Below the pieces are notes generated by a model. The model had not been told where the DNA came from. It did no database searches and was given only the letters and a program-made list of their open reading frames with translations. The position numbers and the translations under genes are program-made. A DNA stretch of 64,000 nt, from NCBI GenBank assembly GCA_013397115.1, contig VWZW01001369.1:62001-126000 (forward strand), in the 5' to 3' direction. This stretch comes from Edolisoma coerulescens (Eukaryota; Chordata; Aves; Passeriformes; Campephagidae). Positions 28,301 through 43,300 of the stretch are shown here, piece by piece. How positions within the stretch are numbered: position 1 is the stretch's first letter; every line of letters starts with the position of its first letter.

Positions 28301-31300
28301 TATGCATTTAGAGGCCAGCACAGGCCACTAGGACCAACCTGATCTAATTAGACCAGGATCAGACTAGGTGACCTCAAAGGTCCTTTCTAACCAAAGTTAT
28401 TCTATGACTCGGTACTTTACCCTGTTTCTCTAACTGTAGTAGAGATATTTATCATAACAAAGGAAATACATCAGCAGAGTCCATCTGCAACTTGAAAATA
28501 TATTTGATCAAGGAAATTACTTCATACAGTTGTCATATTTATGTAGACGATTGCATTATTAAAACAACAGTTTAAGTGACACTCTCTAAACATCTCTCTT
28601 CCCTAGCAGTCCTCTCTCATTAGTGTAGATAATCTGAAGCATTTCCTGAAGTACATCTTTCTCTTTTCCCAGAAGGCAAAAGTCGTATCTTCATCTATGA
28701 AAATATTTATTCTGTTACCAAATTTCTTACCTCCTCCAGGAAAATGTGAGTTGAACAGACACTTTTATTGAGTTACTACAAACAGTTTTGAAGCCCTAAC
28801 ATGAGCTGCCTAAGAACTAAAAGCTATATATTAAAGGCCCGTACCTACAAGGTTCAAAATATCTAGTGTATTGACATATTGCAGGCTTAAAACTGTAAAA
28901 TAAATGGATCAATTACTTCACAAGTTTTCATTTGCACGTATGATTTAGTCTGTCTGCCCCTCCACCACGGTAAATTTGGGTTTTTTTTTTAACAAAAATG
29001 CAAAAAAATTTCAAAAAGCGTAATTTCTCAGTTAGTCCTCAGTTGTTGGAAATTCAATAATGAAGCCAAAATGGTTACAAATGGTCTATCCTAGCACAGG
29101 ACTGGCAAGTAAAAATGCAGAGCATTCATCGGTACCACATCTCTCAGAAATGACTGTATTCATCTGCACAGAGCGGGGAATCTGCATTGAGATACTTGTT
29201 CAGAATGCCACTAATGTCATTTTAGAAGCACTGGTTTCACGAATGGAGTAAATTATTCTGAAAATAGTATCAGCCTCTCTTGTCCCTTTTATCTGTAATG
29301 ACATTATATGAATTCATGTCCACTCAGAACTGAACTGGACTGCCAGTGTATGTCACACAGCATCTTACAAACTTCCTAGAGCATGTACTTTCAGCCAATA
29401 GCACTCAGGATTATATTTCATTAAGTAGTGAAAATAGAGTAACGGTTTATCAATCTCTTAAGCCACCCAGTTCTCAGCAGTGATTTCCTAAATTCATTCC
29501 TTCTCCTCATTAACCAGAGCAACTCACATTACGAATAGAAGAAAGATGTTTTGTTTGGCATTTTGGTGTAGCCATAAAGTGCAGAGATCAAAAATCCACT
29601 GCAATCTGCAACTTCTAATAAAACAAAATTAATTTATGCACATTTAAAGAGTATAGCAGTACAAACACACTTTCCATAATCTGCAGGGGACTGACTACAA
29701 TAAAAAACATGATGCCACCAGGCAGGCAGAAAGCATCTTCTCTGGACAGACTAAGTCAGACGGTAGCAGCAAGGAAACAGTGTCCAAAATTTCATCCTAT
29801 TCCTTTATGCCCACTCTCAAAATGAATGGATTATTTTATGTCCACTCACCCCTAAAAGTGACTGTTTATAGCCTGAGACAAACTTACCTCAATGGTGTAA
29901 GCCTGGGTGTGTTTGATAATTTCTCCACTATGCAAAGTCCTGATAATAGCAAAGTCAGCAGTAGCAGCTGCTCCCCTTCGACTGCTGCATGTGGATATTT
30001 CATCACTTTGAGATCGATCAGTTTCAATCCCATCTTGTATTGATTCTTCATCTTTGATGTTTGCTGTTTTCTTCTTCTTTTTCTGCTTCTTTGATCCATT
30101 TTGACCATCAGTTTGTGCCTTCCGCTGCCTAAACTGGGCAAGCTGTATAGAAGACAAAATCTTGTTAAAGGTGAAAGTTTTCCTCTTTATTACTAATGAC
30201 ATCCTCTATAAAGGCTTACCCGCTATTCTACATAAAGCTTCAAACTAATCACTACTGAAAAACAAGCTGGAAGTCAATGTTGCATATGCGAGACAGACCC
30301 AGACTATTTTTCCATTTACATAGTTTGCTTTAACAAAATCTTAAATCTAAACCAACACTCGATTAATTCCTTTTCAGTTTCAGATTCACAAGCTACTGTT
30401 CCACATACTGATACCTAGAAATCAAAACATTCAAAGGCAAAGGTACAAATGTCATTATAAAGGACAAATGCAATTAAATAACCTGATCTCATCTTTCAAT
30501 TTTATAGTAACCTGATAATAATTTACAGAAATTCCTTTTAATTTTTATTTCAGAGACAGATAAAAGCAAACTTCTCTTCCAGCAAGTATCATATGAAGTT
30601 TTTTGTTATAACTCATAAAAGCTGATCAAGTTACTGAAAACATCATAAAGAAACAGCAAAGTAGCAAAATACATATTAAGGGAATAGTCCAAAACCAAAA
30701 AGTGAGCAGATTACAAGACACACCACCTTGTAGCAAAACATGCTGATGAACAAAAAGTCACAAGTGAGCAGGCACACAGTTTAAAAACCAATTAGTATGT
30801 AAGCTATTCAAATACTGTAAGACACTGCCTTTTGAAGAGCTTATCACTTTTAATCACTTTACAGTGGTTTACACAAGAAAATCCATTTAAAATATTTTTT
30901 TCTTAACAAGAACAGAATTTTTGTTCAAATAAGAAAAACAAGCACATCAGGGTTTACCAATTAAAATTCAAAACTAAAAAGATCCCATCAATAAAATCCA
31001 AAACCAATAATCATTACTTTCCAATTGAAACATCCAACATTAAGTGCTACAATAGATTTCATAAATGTAGCTCCAACATAAAGCATACAAATAAAGACCC
31101 TAAAGCTTTAAACTTTCAACATCAACTAATACTCAAATATCATGGGTTTTTTTAATAAATATGCTGCAATTGTAAGAAAAAAATATAGAAAAGATAGCAT
31201 ATTTGCTCATGATATTCACCAGTCGAGAAAGCCAGGCTTCCATCCAACTTCTTCAGGAACACCCACACCAAACAGGACACACGGATCCCCTTTCCCAGTC

Positions 31301-34300
31301 ACCGTTTGGTTACAGTGCAAGCTATCACCTGAAGTGCTTTCTAGCTCTCATCTGGCCCCAAGAGAGATGAGAAGCCTCAATCTAAATAAATGCATCACTG
31401 AGAGATCAGTTCTGACTTGTGGCTGGTTTATGCTTTTGTCCCTTTATCTGTATTTCTTTGTGGGTTTCTTCAGCCTCCTCTCCTTTCTTAAAACGACAGA
31501 CAGCTCGGCATATGGCTCCTGCTCTGTTTACAGGAGGAGGACCTAAAGATTTGCTGAGCCAAATATGCTCACCTAAGTACTTAATACTTACCTGCTCCCT
31601 ACTACTCTTCTAATTAGTCCAACTTCATGATTTTTTTCTATTTTTTGAATATGTATCTTTTGTTATTTCACAAAAAATCTATTAAATCCAAAAATTCTAA
31701 ATAGGAAAAGAAAGGATAGTCTCCTTCTACTTCAAAGTTTAAGAGAAAAAACCCCCCAAACAGCCAACCAACCAACCCAACTCCCCAAACCCAACTAAAC
31801 AGAGATTTAGTTTCTCAAAAATCAGAAGGGTAAAGGTTCCAGTTGTCCCCTTAGGATATCACTACATTCTCCTAAAACTGTAAGTTTAACTCAGTAAAAT
31901 ATTTTCAGTTTATCCAAAAGAAAAGCAGAATTTGTTCAAATGTCCCAATGACAGAAAGCAGACAACCTGACTTCAAGTGTAACTACTGAGAGATGTTGCT
32001 TTTTTTATGTTTTATTTTTAAGTAGTGCCACCGGTCAAGAACTCTCTTCCCCAACTTGATTGAAACCTTCTGTAATGGAAAGTTAAGTTGGCTTTTTTAA
32101 AGCAGCTTTACAGTCTTTATTTGTCCACAAAATTAGATGTGTAGCTCAAGGACAAATGAATTACTCCTTGTCTCTCCTCAAGTATTTTGCATATTTTAAT
32201 TGAAGCATCTGGGCATGCCAGATTTCTCTCCTTTCAAAATTAAGTTGTCGATTTTCACTTCTTCAGAATTAACAGATTAAAATCTACGATGGCAGTTATA
32301 AGCAGACCCAATTTTTTTTTTCTGTTTAAACACTGATGAAGCTGAGCACATATGAAAGCTGAACAAATGTGAAAATGAAAATGTTACATTTTTGTGTTAC
32401 ACAAGTTCTCAACTGACAAATTCTGTATAAGCATCTGTATGACTTCGGAAACAACTGCATTAGTACTGACGGATGCATGCACGAATCCATAGCACCTTTA
32501 ACCCCACACATTCAAGTACACACAGAACTGTCCAGCTACTAATGCAACTTAACTTTAAATTCTTATTTTTAATCAAATTTTAAAAGCTAAAAATGAGAGA
32601 AGCGGCACAGCAAAAAGCTACTGCTGACTAAACACATTGTGATGCTCACATCAAAACAGGGGAGTCTCAGACACCGAATTCCTTCTCATGAACTAGAGTC
32701 GAGGATCTATCTTTGTTTCAATGCCAAACAGGGAAAAGTCCCACAGCAGCCATGGAAGCTAAGGAAAACAAATTCTTTAGCATTAAAACTTTCAGTTAAA
32801 AAGAAAAATACTTTCAGGTTTTGTATTTCTAGAAAAATAGATTTTTACGGTGCGAACAAAACGTGAAACAAATACGCACTGATACAATGTCTTATCCTGT
32901 CTTCCAGGCACACCAACTTAATTATGCCACAACTAAGCCTGTGGAGAACTTAATGCTGCTTCCATCAGTTCTGAATCTGCAGTTTTGAAACAATTCAATG
33001 TCAAGTCTCTGCTAAGTTACAAAAATTGCAAGCAAGGGCCAAGTACGTAAACACAGGAGGTACTCATGGAGGAGGAAGGATGCAAAGAAACAGAAGCAGA
33101 AGGACACTCAGAACAGGCTCTCTGCATTGATACACCTCTGAGAGCCAACAGAGAACGAGCATCTTACCTTGTGAAAGCATCGGGAACACAGTCAGACATG
33201 ATCCAACTTAACTACATGCTTTTAGCACATATGAAAACCAATCCAGAGCATTTTTTATCAGTATTCACCTATCTGTCAAGACATTGCCTCCAGCTTCTCC
33301 CATTATGCTGATAAGACCTTGCTTGGATCCTGCAAGCAGTACTGAACCCCGTTAAAAATTTCATCTGTGTTTTTCAGCAGTGGAGAACAACCAATTTTGC
33401 TCCTTGACTCTCAGCTTTTGCAGCTAAATTAACTAACAACTTGCAGTTCTCAGCTCATAGGTTTTTTCAAGTCCTGCTTCTGGGCAAAAAAACAATCCTC
33501 TTGGAAAAAGGCATGTTCACTTCATAGCATTTAGAAAATGTATTGTCTGAAATATTTCTATCAAATATCCACTGTAAAATGAAATGAGAATGAAAATATG
33601 TTTCTTTCCTTTTAATGCATAAAGAGGGACAATAAAATTGTGCAGGAAGAATTACTTGTTTATTTCCAGATTTTCAGAAGTGCCATTTACAACAGCTACT
33701 CAGCTTTCCATCAGTTTGAAAAATGGGAAATGAGTATTAGCACCAAATTCTGTCACAAGACATGTTGTCTCTTATAAACAGAAAAACACTTACTGAGAAT
33801 CACCAGACTACAACAGAGCAGCATGCAGACTGATAACGGATATACTTTTCAAAATCATTTCCCACAGTAAAGAACAACTGAATAGAAGAACTTAGGTATT
33901 TAGATGATACATGCATTTATCCAGTTCTTATTATGACTTCCTACTCATGAATTCCAAAACAACATACTGGCACCAATTCCCACATCACAGACTGCACCAA
34001 AATTACCAACCCGTGGTACAACACTATCTTCACTTTTAAATGCTGGTATCCTCCAACTGGCAGAAAGTCAGAAATGCGGCGAAGAATCAATCACTATTAG
34101 GAACTAAATACTCTTGAGACAGAAGGGAACTTGGAGAGTGGAGGGGATTACTTGTGTAAACTGTGTCAATTATGATAGTTAATGTACTGCTATAATTACA
34201 ACAGCAGCATTATTTATTTATTCAGCTACCTTCAGCAGATTCTGACCTTTGGCACTTGAGCCAGCAATCTGGATTGCTGGGTTACACTGTGCATTGATTA

Positions 34301-37300
34301 GTTTCAAATATGGTCTGACTGAACTATTTCTAGAGTAAAAGTCCATGGTAAAATAAAATTTGGCTCCAACACAATGCAAAACTTAATCTCTTAAGAACTT
34401 TTTTTAAAAAAAGTCTGAACAAAAGCTGCAACATTTAACCACTGTCTATATACTAGTAGAAGATAATACTGAAAAAATCCATGAAAATCAACGGAGCTAC
34501 ATTTGTAAAGCATCAATAGCTGTATTTTTAGTTCACATGCTTAAAAGACTTTTTAGAACAGAAACTCATTAAGCGCCATTTAAAACTGGATGCTGCTTTA
34601 TGAACGCTTGTTATTCCTTAACATTCTCAGATAATGTAATAGATCTGGACAGCCTCATTTTCAGAGGTATTACAGTTAACAGAAATTGAAATTGCTCAGT
34701 GCTTCCAAAGAAGAATGTTAGGAAATAAGATAAAACAGTATTTGCTGTAGTTACTGTTTAAAAAACAACTTCTAATTGTTAAGAAATTCATAGGTATAGC
34801 ACATCCTGTACAAGTATAGCTGCACAGCTACACTTCACGTACCTGTACACAAACATGATTAGATTCAAACTTCAACTTTATAAAACCAAACACATGTCAA
34901 ATTCATTGCTACGCAGGCATTTCTTACAGAAAGAGCAGGGTCTGTTCATCTCTCACAGCTCCTCTTGAGTACAAAACCCCTATTTCTTTTTTTATATTCA
35001 TTTAAGGAAAAAGTATAAAGGGATGAGTCACAAACTCACAGACTCACAACAAAAAGGAACCTCAGACAAGCTGCTACAAGCAAGTAATTCCACTTTTTTA
35101 TTTTTACACAGTACAAAAAAAGCATGAATGGAGATCTACATCATGATCTCACATTTCTCAACTACTATAACTTCAAAAGATGTTCAGACACTGCTTAAGC
35201 TTCCGATTAATGTGTCCATCTCACAGACAGGGACTTATTCTTTGTCAGAAGTTCTCAAACAGTCCGGTCTCCAGTGAGAAATGTTCTGTGTCGGACCAGG
35301 TCATATTTAGACCACTCATCCAATGTAAGAAGACAAGGACTTCTGCATCTTCTGGTCTCTAGCTAAAAACAGTAGTTAATGGCTGAAAGACAAATTGACA
35401 GCCCTATAATATTCTTTACAGATAATCTGGATGATAGAATTGAATACACCTTAAGCAAATTCATAGATCACAACAAACTGGAGGAAAGCCAGATACAGTA
35501 GAAGGAAGAACCACCATAGAGAGAGACCTCAACATGCTGCAAGACTAAGCCAACAAGAACTGCACGTGAGTTAATAAAAATGAACATCACATCCTGCACC
35601 TGGAATAGAATTACCCCACATCTCAATAACAGCTGGAGACTGACTGGGGTGGTGTGTAGCTCTGCTGAACCAGAGAGGACCAGAGAGTTAACCTGGCAAG
35701 CTACCCCAGAGAGAGCAGCATGCCCTGGCAGCAATGAAGAGAAACCATTAAACTTTGAAATAACTCTCAATGCCTGCCACAGCAAATGACTAAAACACCA
35801 GTTTTGTAATTAAATACTTAAGAGTATGACTGAAAAGCCCCCATGCAATCCTGTTTTGTAGAACAGAATTTGATAACAATAATACCATTTGTTATTTGAG
35901 ACTGCCCCGCAATACAGTGGAAAAAGCCCAATAAGCCTAACAAACAAATCCTGGCTTCAATGCTTCAATGCAAATGTTTTCTTCAAGTGTAGAGAGCATA
36001 TTTCAAATTTTCAATCTAGCAGACTGAAAATCTCCACAGGAGCAGTATCTGCAATGGAGCATACTGAGGGTAAGAAAAAGTGAAATAGTTTTTTGTCAGG
36101 TGTTGCTTGAACCTTTCCACCAACACAAAAGGCACAAATTTGCCTCAGAAAGGTATATTTATTCTGCATATAGAGTGAATGCTACAAAGTCTGCTTTAAG
36201 CTGCACCTGAATGTATAACATGCACTGTGGCAAACTGTATTGTGTAAGTGGCAACTACAATATATCCCAGACCAAGACAGACTCCGTCTGCAAGAACATA
36301 ATAACACTTGGACATATCATGAAACTCATGGTAGATCATAAACAGTCCTGTGATAGAAAGGCTACGGCTTTTCTAATTATATTGCTCCTAATCCCCATCA
36401 CTGAATGATAAAAATTCTGAAAGATTACTGACAGTGAATGTGAAACTAAAATATATAGACTGAGACAGACAGCCACCTTGTCTTAAAAGGTGAAGGATTA
36501 ATTTAAGAATCACCTGCCCTAGAAATGATAGGTCAAATTCCTACTCCCCTTAACCACAGATAAGCAATTATTCCTACAGAAGCTTTCAGTAACACAAAAA
36601 GAACAAAAAGCAGAGCCCTGAGGTAGGATTTGTTTTGATCATTTATTAAGCACATATATGCCCCAAGAAATTCTGACAGGGTGTCCTGCAAGCCAATAGT
36701 GACAAACTAAAAAGGCTAACCTGAATTTGAAATTTTGACATGGTTCAGAAGTTGGATATTTGCTGTGGTTTACACTTATCCATCCCACCTTACCCTGGAT
36801 AACTGAAAAAATACCTGCCATAATCTCTCTCTCACCCATGACCTGGTTTTATGGTTCCAATACACAGTAACATTTTTGTGTTTCATAGCAGCAGATAAGA
36901 GGCCCTCAAAAGGGATAAGGAAGAGAGTCTAGGAGACAGCAACACTGAGATTTAGGCAGTAAATCTCAACTGGGCTGTTTAAAACTCATTTGCTGTTAGG
37001 CCACCAAGTTTTGTAAAAGATTGACAGTCTGTCCCCTAAAGAGATGTTGAACAGTTAACTCGTATTAGAGACGGAAGTGGCACTTTGTCACTTTTGTCAT
37101 ATTCTCAGAAGGTCTAAGCACTGAGGGTTGTCTTGGCTAAGCACTAACTCCTGAAGTGTAGGTAAGTTTATAGTGCCTGCTTCTTCTAGGTTCCTGATGT
37201 CTACACTAAGGAAAGGATAACTGAAAGTAAGATGAATGAAAAATCATTAAATACAGAGAATAAACAGACATCTTCCTAGTGAAGTCTACTGATTGTACTC

Positions 37301-40300
37301 TGCTAATCAACAAATAAGAGAGCATCATAACTCTTTTCAAATCCTGAGATAAAAACCTACAAAAAGAAGATAACTAAGCTAGCAACCTGCAAATACTTTA
37401 AACATATTATGTCACATACCTGAAAATCCAAACTGTAAGTAAAGAATTAATATTCTTTGCAAGTTTCAATCTGCTTATCTGTTGAGCCAAACAGAGCTTT
37501 ACATTATTTGTTCCATTCAACAGATGCCGAATTTACTAAATGGGAAACATTAGGCTGAATGAACAAGAAATCACCACCCAGGAATGAGGTATTTACAATC
37601 TACTGATTTTTATGTTGCACTCACAGCCAGATTTTCCCAAATAGCTTGAACAAGACCTTAGAATGTCTTGTTTTTCCTTACGGAAACTTAAGTGGCTCTT
37701 GAGTATTAGTTGATGACAATATGACTACGAAAATTTCCAAAGAAGAAATCCTATGGTCTCTTCCTAAATAAAAGCTTGAGAGTCTTTCAGCTTCAGACAC
37801 AGCCATTCCTTTGCAGTCCTCTGAAGAAAACCAATGGGATCATCACAATTTACAATTATAGCTATGGTATCATGAAGGACAACACAGGATAAGGAGAGCA
37901 ACAGCACCTCAGGCAATTCTTTTTAGCAGTCTTCATCAAGTTAAGAGTACTGCTGGCAGCGCTAATTACCAAGGGCGCTGAACTGGAATGAACCCCGCCA
38001 GATGGCACTGTGAGCTGGAAAGCCTCAGAATTAGTGTGGCTCTGATCTGGTCTGCTCTTCCCCATCCCAGGAGTTTAAATAGGAACAGATCTAGGAAGAC
38101 CTAAGTTCATTACAGCTGGGCTATTTTCTGGACAAGGAATGGAAGTTAAGTGTATGAAAATTCACTCTAAGTCAGGTTACAATGACTGACACAAGTACAC
38201 CAAGCACATTTCAATGCTGGACTGCTTCAAGAAAAGCAATTGATCCTATCTACTTTTCAATTTTACTCTTCTCATATTGAATGCTGCCTCTCTGCTGATA
38301 GAGGGTAAAAAAATCATCCGACCCACATTGGTACTGAATGCCCCCAAAGCAAAGAGGAAATAAGTGGATTGGGACAAGCTGTTAGTGACAAAAATGAGAG
38401 GGCAAAAGAAGCTTGCTTCATGCTGCTTTCTGAAAAAACACAAATCATCCATTCTTGAAGCCTAAAACATTAGGAAGTCTTTGGCCATCCAAGCTAAAGG
38501 CACTGATATAAAACTGAGCCTCCTTTACTCTGCATTAAGTGATGAGGATCACCAGTTGGGTGCTGTCTCAAAAGACACCATCTATGCGTCGCTTTTGCCC
38601 AGTTTCAAAGGCTTGGTAACAATGGGAAGGCAAGAGTTACCCATTGACAGAAACGCTCTCCTGCTCCATCAGGTTTATGTGTAACACCAACTTTAATTAA
38701 AAACTGGATCCAAAAATATTCTTCAGCTAGGCTGAAAAAAACCCAAATGGCGCAGAGACAAAGTCAAGTCTTCAATGTCCTAAAACTTTTTGAAACAATT
38801 TTTGGAGGAGAGGTGGGGAAGGATGAGGACTTATCAAATGCTAACAAATGGATTCACAAACATGTTTTAGAAAAATGTTTCTTCCTCTACTCTCTAAGCC
38901 CGTCTAAAATAATCCAACCTGCCATAGCAAGTAAATTTCAGGCCAGATCAAAAATTTTGTCAAATAAATTTTAATAATGGAGATACAGATGTTTCAGTTA
39001 ATTTTAACTTTATAAAAGAATGAGGGAAGAAAGGTTTTACTACTTATTTTGCTAAACTGCCAGTTTTTAATAAGTCATATGATGTTCTCCACTAATTCTT
39101 GAACTAGAAAACTCCACTGCTTTGCTGTGTTGTCCTTCACATCTCATAAAAGTCTTTTGAAAATTTGCACCCAGACGACGGGTTTGTACATTAATTCATT
39201 CTTAAAAACTCATCCTAATATTAGATTTAGATACTCTGAAAGCATTAGTTGCTTTCCATACAGTTACAGTACTGTTCATTGGACCATATGAACATGATAT
39301 CCCACTGTCCTTTAGACTATCAATATTTATCTTCAGGCACTTTTCTGGGGTGTTTTTGTATCCACATAAGGCTATGGGTAACTTCAGCTGTGGCATCCAT
39401 TTAAGAACAGTAAGCTCATGCAAGTCCAGGACCCTAAACAAGATGTAAATGTAGATGAGGTTCTGTTAACTGAAACAGCTGCTGCTTTAAAGGTGTATGT
39501 GAGAGTCTACACTATGATTTTAGTATCAGTTTCCCATGAATGAAAGCACAGGATGTGATATGTTTTGCTGACACAAACAAAAGACAGACTTTAGGAAGTG
39601 AACAGACAATTTGATCTCTGGTAATTCAAGTCAAGCTATCAAATGATCATGTCTTAGTAACACTAAACAGCTGAACAGTAAGTGGTAGAGGCTATGACAG
39701 ACAGAATAATAAAAAAAATTTTGAGCTCCAAAAGGAGACACAACCTTATCTATTACAGTCTTGATGTATAACAACTTGATGCCCTTTCATCTTAATGAAA
39801 AGTTGCCAAAATTCAAAGTTGTCAGATATTGTGTTAGAAATTAAGAATAACTAACAAAACTAAGCCACTGGTGGCATGTAGTAGATTAAATTAAGTAGGG
39901 CACACATGACACACAACACCAACCAAATGGAAGGTAGATTGCTGTGTATCTCTACTGGCCTAAGTCATACACAGTAATCAAGACAAAGTTTGTACTCAAT
40001 AAATCTGATCAGATGAAGATACAGGTAAAACAAAAGCAAACAACTAATAAACAGTCAAAAATGCCTGGGACTTGAAAAAGGTATCACATCTTAAAGTCTT
40101 TGGGACAGATTAAATAATGCCTACAAAACACACTTGACAGAAAAATCATTAGACAGAAGCCATAATTAGTACAATATTTCAAAAAGGTGAACTCTTTAGC
40201 AAGTTTCTGCACTGACATTTTTGGTAAGATTGTACAATTACAAATATGGTTAAGATTTTAAGTACTTTTCTCCCACTCAATTCCTGATGAATTCAGCCTT

Positions 40301-43300
40301 GCGCAACAAGTTATCTTCTGAAAGTAAAAGGCAGATACTGCCCTCCTGAACAGAAGGCAAAAAGCACTTAACCATTAAAACCACATACTAGGTTGCAATT
40401 TTATATCTGCTTTTTCATTCAGTATTGTGTTTGATTCAACAAAATTGTAGGGTTAGGCTTTACATTTACTGCAGTTGATTTCTACACACCCAGTGAAGTC
40501 AAGCGAGTTACAAAAAGGATCAATTTTTCTCATTCTTACCTGCAGAACCATACTTCATTATCTGTTCACAATTAAATATTTAAATAAACCATAAAGATGG
40601 ATATGCCACAGACCACAAGAAATACAAAAAGAAGTAAGGGACTTTCACTGATAGCAAGCTTCAGGCAGGCTTATAAAAAAATATACCCCAAACATTTATT
40701 TTACAGCATGGTAGCAACTTAGAGGTTAAATATAAGCATTAAAACATTAATCTATTCAGAATTTCAATTTTTGGAAAGCAGTAGAGTCATCAGACATATG
40801 TCAGTATGCTGCCTTCTGTATCACCAAAACAAATTTACTAACAATCTGAGCATTGCTTATGTAATAACTTCAATTTATTTCTTCTTAAAGCAACTGGTTT
40901 AACACCTGTTCTTTAACAAGTCTATAGTTGTATCAGCTGTTTGACTAAATATAGTTAAATCAACAGCTGGAGATGCCCTTCATTAATCCCTTGGAGTTCT
41001 TACAGGACAACTATTTTAAGAAAACAACTGTGATACAGTAACACAGTTAAGCACGAAGCATGTTAATTCCATTATATTTAGGTCTCAAAAAATACTCAAG
41101 TCAAAAGAAATGTCTTCCAGAACAGGTACAGCCTAAAAAGCAATGCAACTACGTCATTAAATACTAGAAGCAGTCAGGTGGTTAGTAAATTTCTGCCTTG
41201 TTCTGTAATTTTCTTCACATGCTGCCCTTCTTCCCCAAAAAATAACCCTAGGGAAACATTCCTGAGACTGTAAGGCAGTGAAAAGTGAGTCTATCCTTTC
41301 CCTGAGCCCAAAGCAAGGCTAAATTTCAATCTAAATTTTGGTAATAATAGATGGAAAGAGCCAAGTCTGGTTCTGGTAAAAGAGAAATTATTTTCATGTC
41401 TCCTATGTGGTAATTTTTCTCCTCAATTATCATTTTCTTTGTATTAACCACACACAACTGCAATTTATCACATCCTAGAATACAGACTTGAGTCCTCATT
41501 TTTAACAGGAATATGAGAGGGGAAAAAAGTTACATACCACACTGAACTTCATAGACCGGGCAGAACAAGACTGGCATTTCAAACAGAAGTTCACAGGGTT
41601 TCTCTAAAAGCATTTTAAAATTCTAGGTAAGAGCAGTCCTAAATACTTTATAACCTTTTGACGTTAATACCACTGAAACAATCTATTCTGACTTTGTGGC
41701 AGAATATTCTTTATTATCAGCAAGATAAAGGTGTCAAATCTGATTAATTTTTTTCAACAAAACTTTAAACAACTTCTACTACCACAAAATAACATTGATT
41801 GCTTAATGAGAACAAATGTTCTTCTAATTAGCTGGGCACAGAATGCTTCCACAATAGCAAAAAAATAGTTGGTTCTAAAAGTCCCACACTCTTAACTTCC
41901 CAATTAATATCAAAACCCATATAGAGTAATTACACAGGATATTTAGACAATGAAATTTAAAATAACATATAAATGTTTTCTTTAATTCAGAAACACACAA
42001 AAATCATAACCTATGGCCATCTGTGCCTGCCAGTTAGAAGCCAACTCTAAAAATACAAAAATATGCAGAAGCAACAGTTGCCAGTAACTCCACACAGTGC
42101 TTGTCAATCAAATTACTGACAACCTGCAAGTTTATATGTAACACAGACACTTCATTCCACTTATTAATTGTCCTACATGTTTAAACATTAGGGTTGACAT
42201 TTTTCATTTTTACAAAGATTGAACTATTAACATTAAACTATGAAATGAGAAAATATAAAGCTTCAAGAAGGAAAGTAATGATTCTCATGTTTCTAATAAT
42301 GGTACCCTAAATACAAATTACTTACACTATATTTGATTTTGAGCATTACCAGACTCATTTATGGTTTTGCTTACATGCATTTATGTAAGAAATAACTATA
42401 AGCAAAATTACGTTTTCAACTGAAGAAAAATCCCCAGAATAAATGTACTTTCACTTGTTTTACGGCATCCTGTACAATAGAACCCACTTCAAGCGGATTC
42501 CTAGTAAAACACTTGAAATCCATTTTCCCCACACAACTAGTTACATGGACATTATGGTCCAAATTAAAGAGATGTTCTTCCCCAAACTAAGCTGATGAAG
42601 ACAACACCTAAAAATACAGACTTAATTTAGGGAGCATGGAAAGAGTGAAACACTATCATAAATTATTTTAATTGCTAGTCATCTTGCTGCATTACATCAT
42701 AAAAATGCAGTTTTTATATAATCTTTTCATTGTGCAGATTAACCCAGCTCTTTAGGATGTAGTACAGTACTGAACTACTGAATGTATGCCTATTTATTTG
42801 TGGTTTTTTTAATTCATTTTATATTGTGTCTAATCTGGTGCTGTGAAATCAAGTATTTGAATGCGATTCTCCCAACAAAAAGGAGTATCTTATTGCAGTT
42901 GCTTGGGAAGAATAAACTTGTATCTAACTATTTCCTCCATTCTCCCACCACCCCAATATACACTGCAATGAAACAATTACACGGCGAGGAGCAGGAAAGA
43001 GGTAAAAGAGAGATCTGTTGGCTTCTATCTCCCCTTAATTTCTCAATCAGTATTTGAACACCTCAGCCCATTATCATCCAAGATAACAGCTATGATGCTA
43101 CCAAATAACATAATTCTGTTCCTCAAGTCATTCTTACCTTGTTTCAGGTAAAACCCAAGAATATTACCTACCCAAGTTGACCACATTAGAACAGCAGTAT
43201 TTGGCTTAGTCATGAGAACAAAAAATATTCCAAAATTTGGATTGTAGGCAGAAATCAATTCTGGGGGTCCTCCTCCTGTTTCACGATATGAAAACAACAG

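Larger units (their letters stand above)
22499..29887 (-). other. AKAP9 intron 2
   Basis: A 7.4-kb AT-rich intron. It holds an ATTTAT-type low-complexity tract near 23788-23812 and a CR1 3' end at 28310-28411. I see no other element and no extra exon. Confidence 0.8.

Noticed and set aside
29884..30141. 85-residue open frame beginning MPSLGSGRHK over exon 2
   Set aside because: It is in the wrong frame. The AKAP9 frame over the same bases gives the conserved LAQFRQRKAQ.
31142..31546. 134-residue plus-strand open frame in intron 1
   Set aside because: It has no recognisable domain, no good initiation context and no neighbouring exons. It is probably chance.
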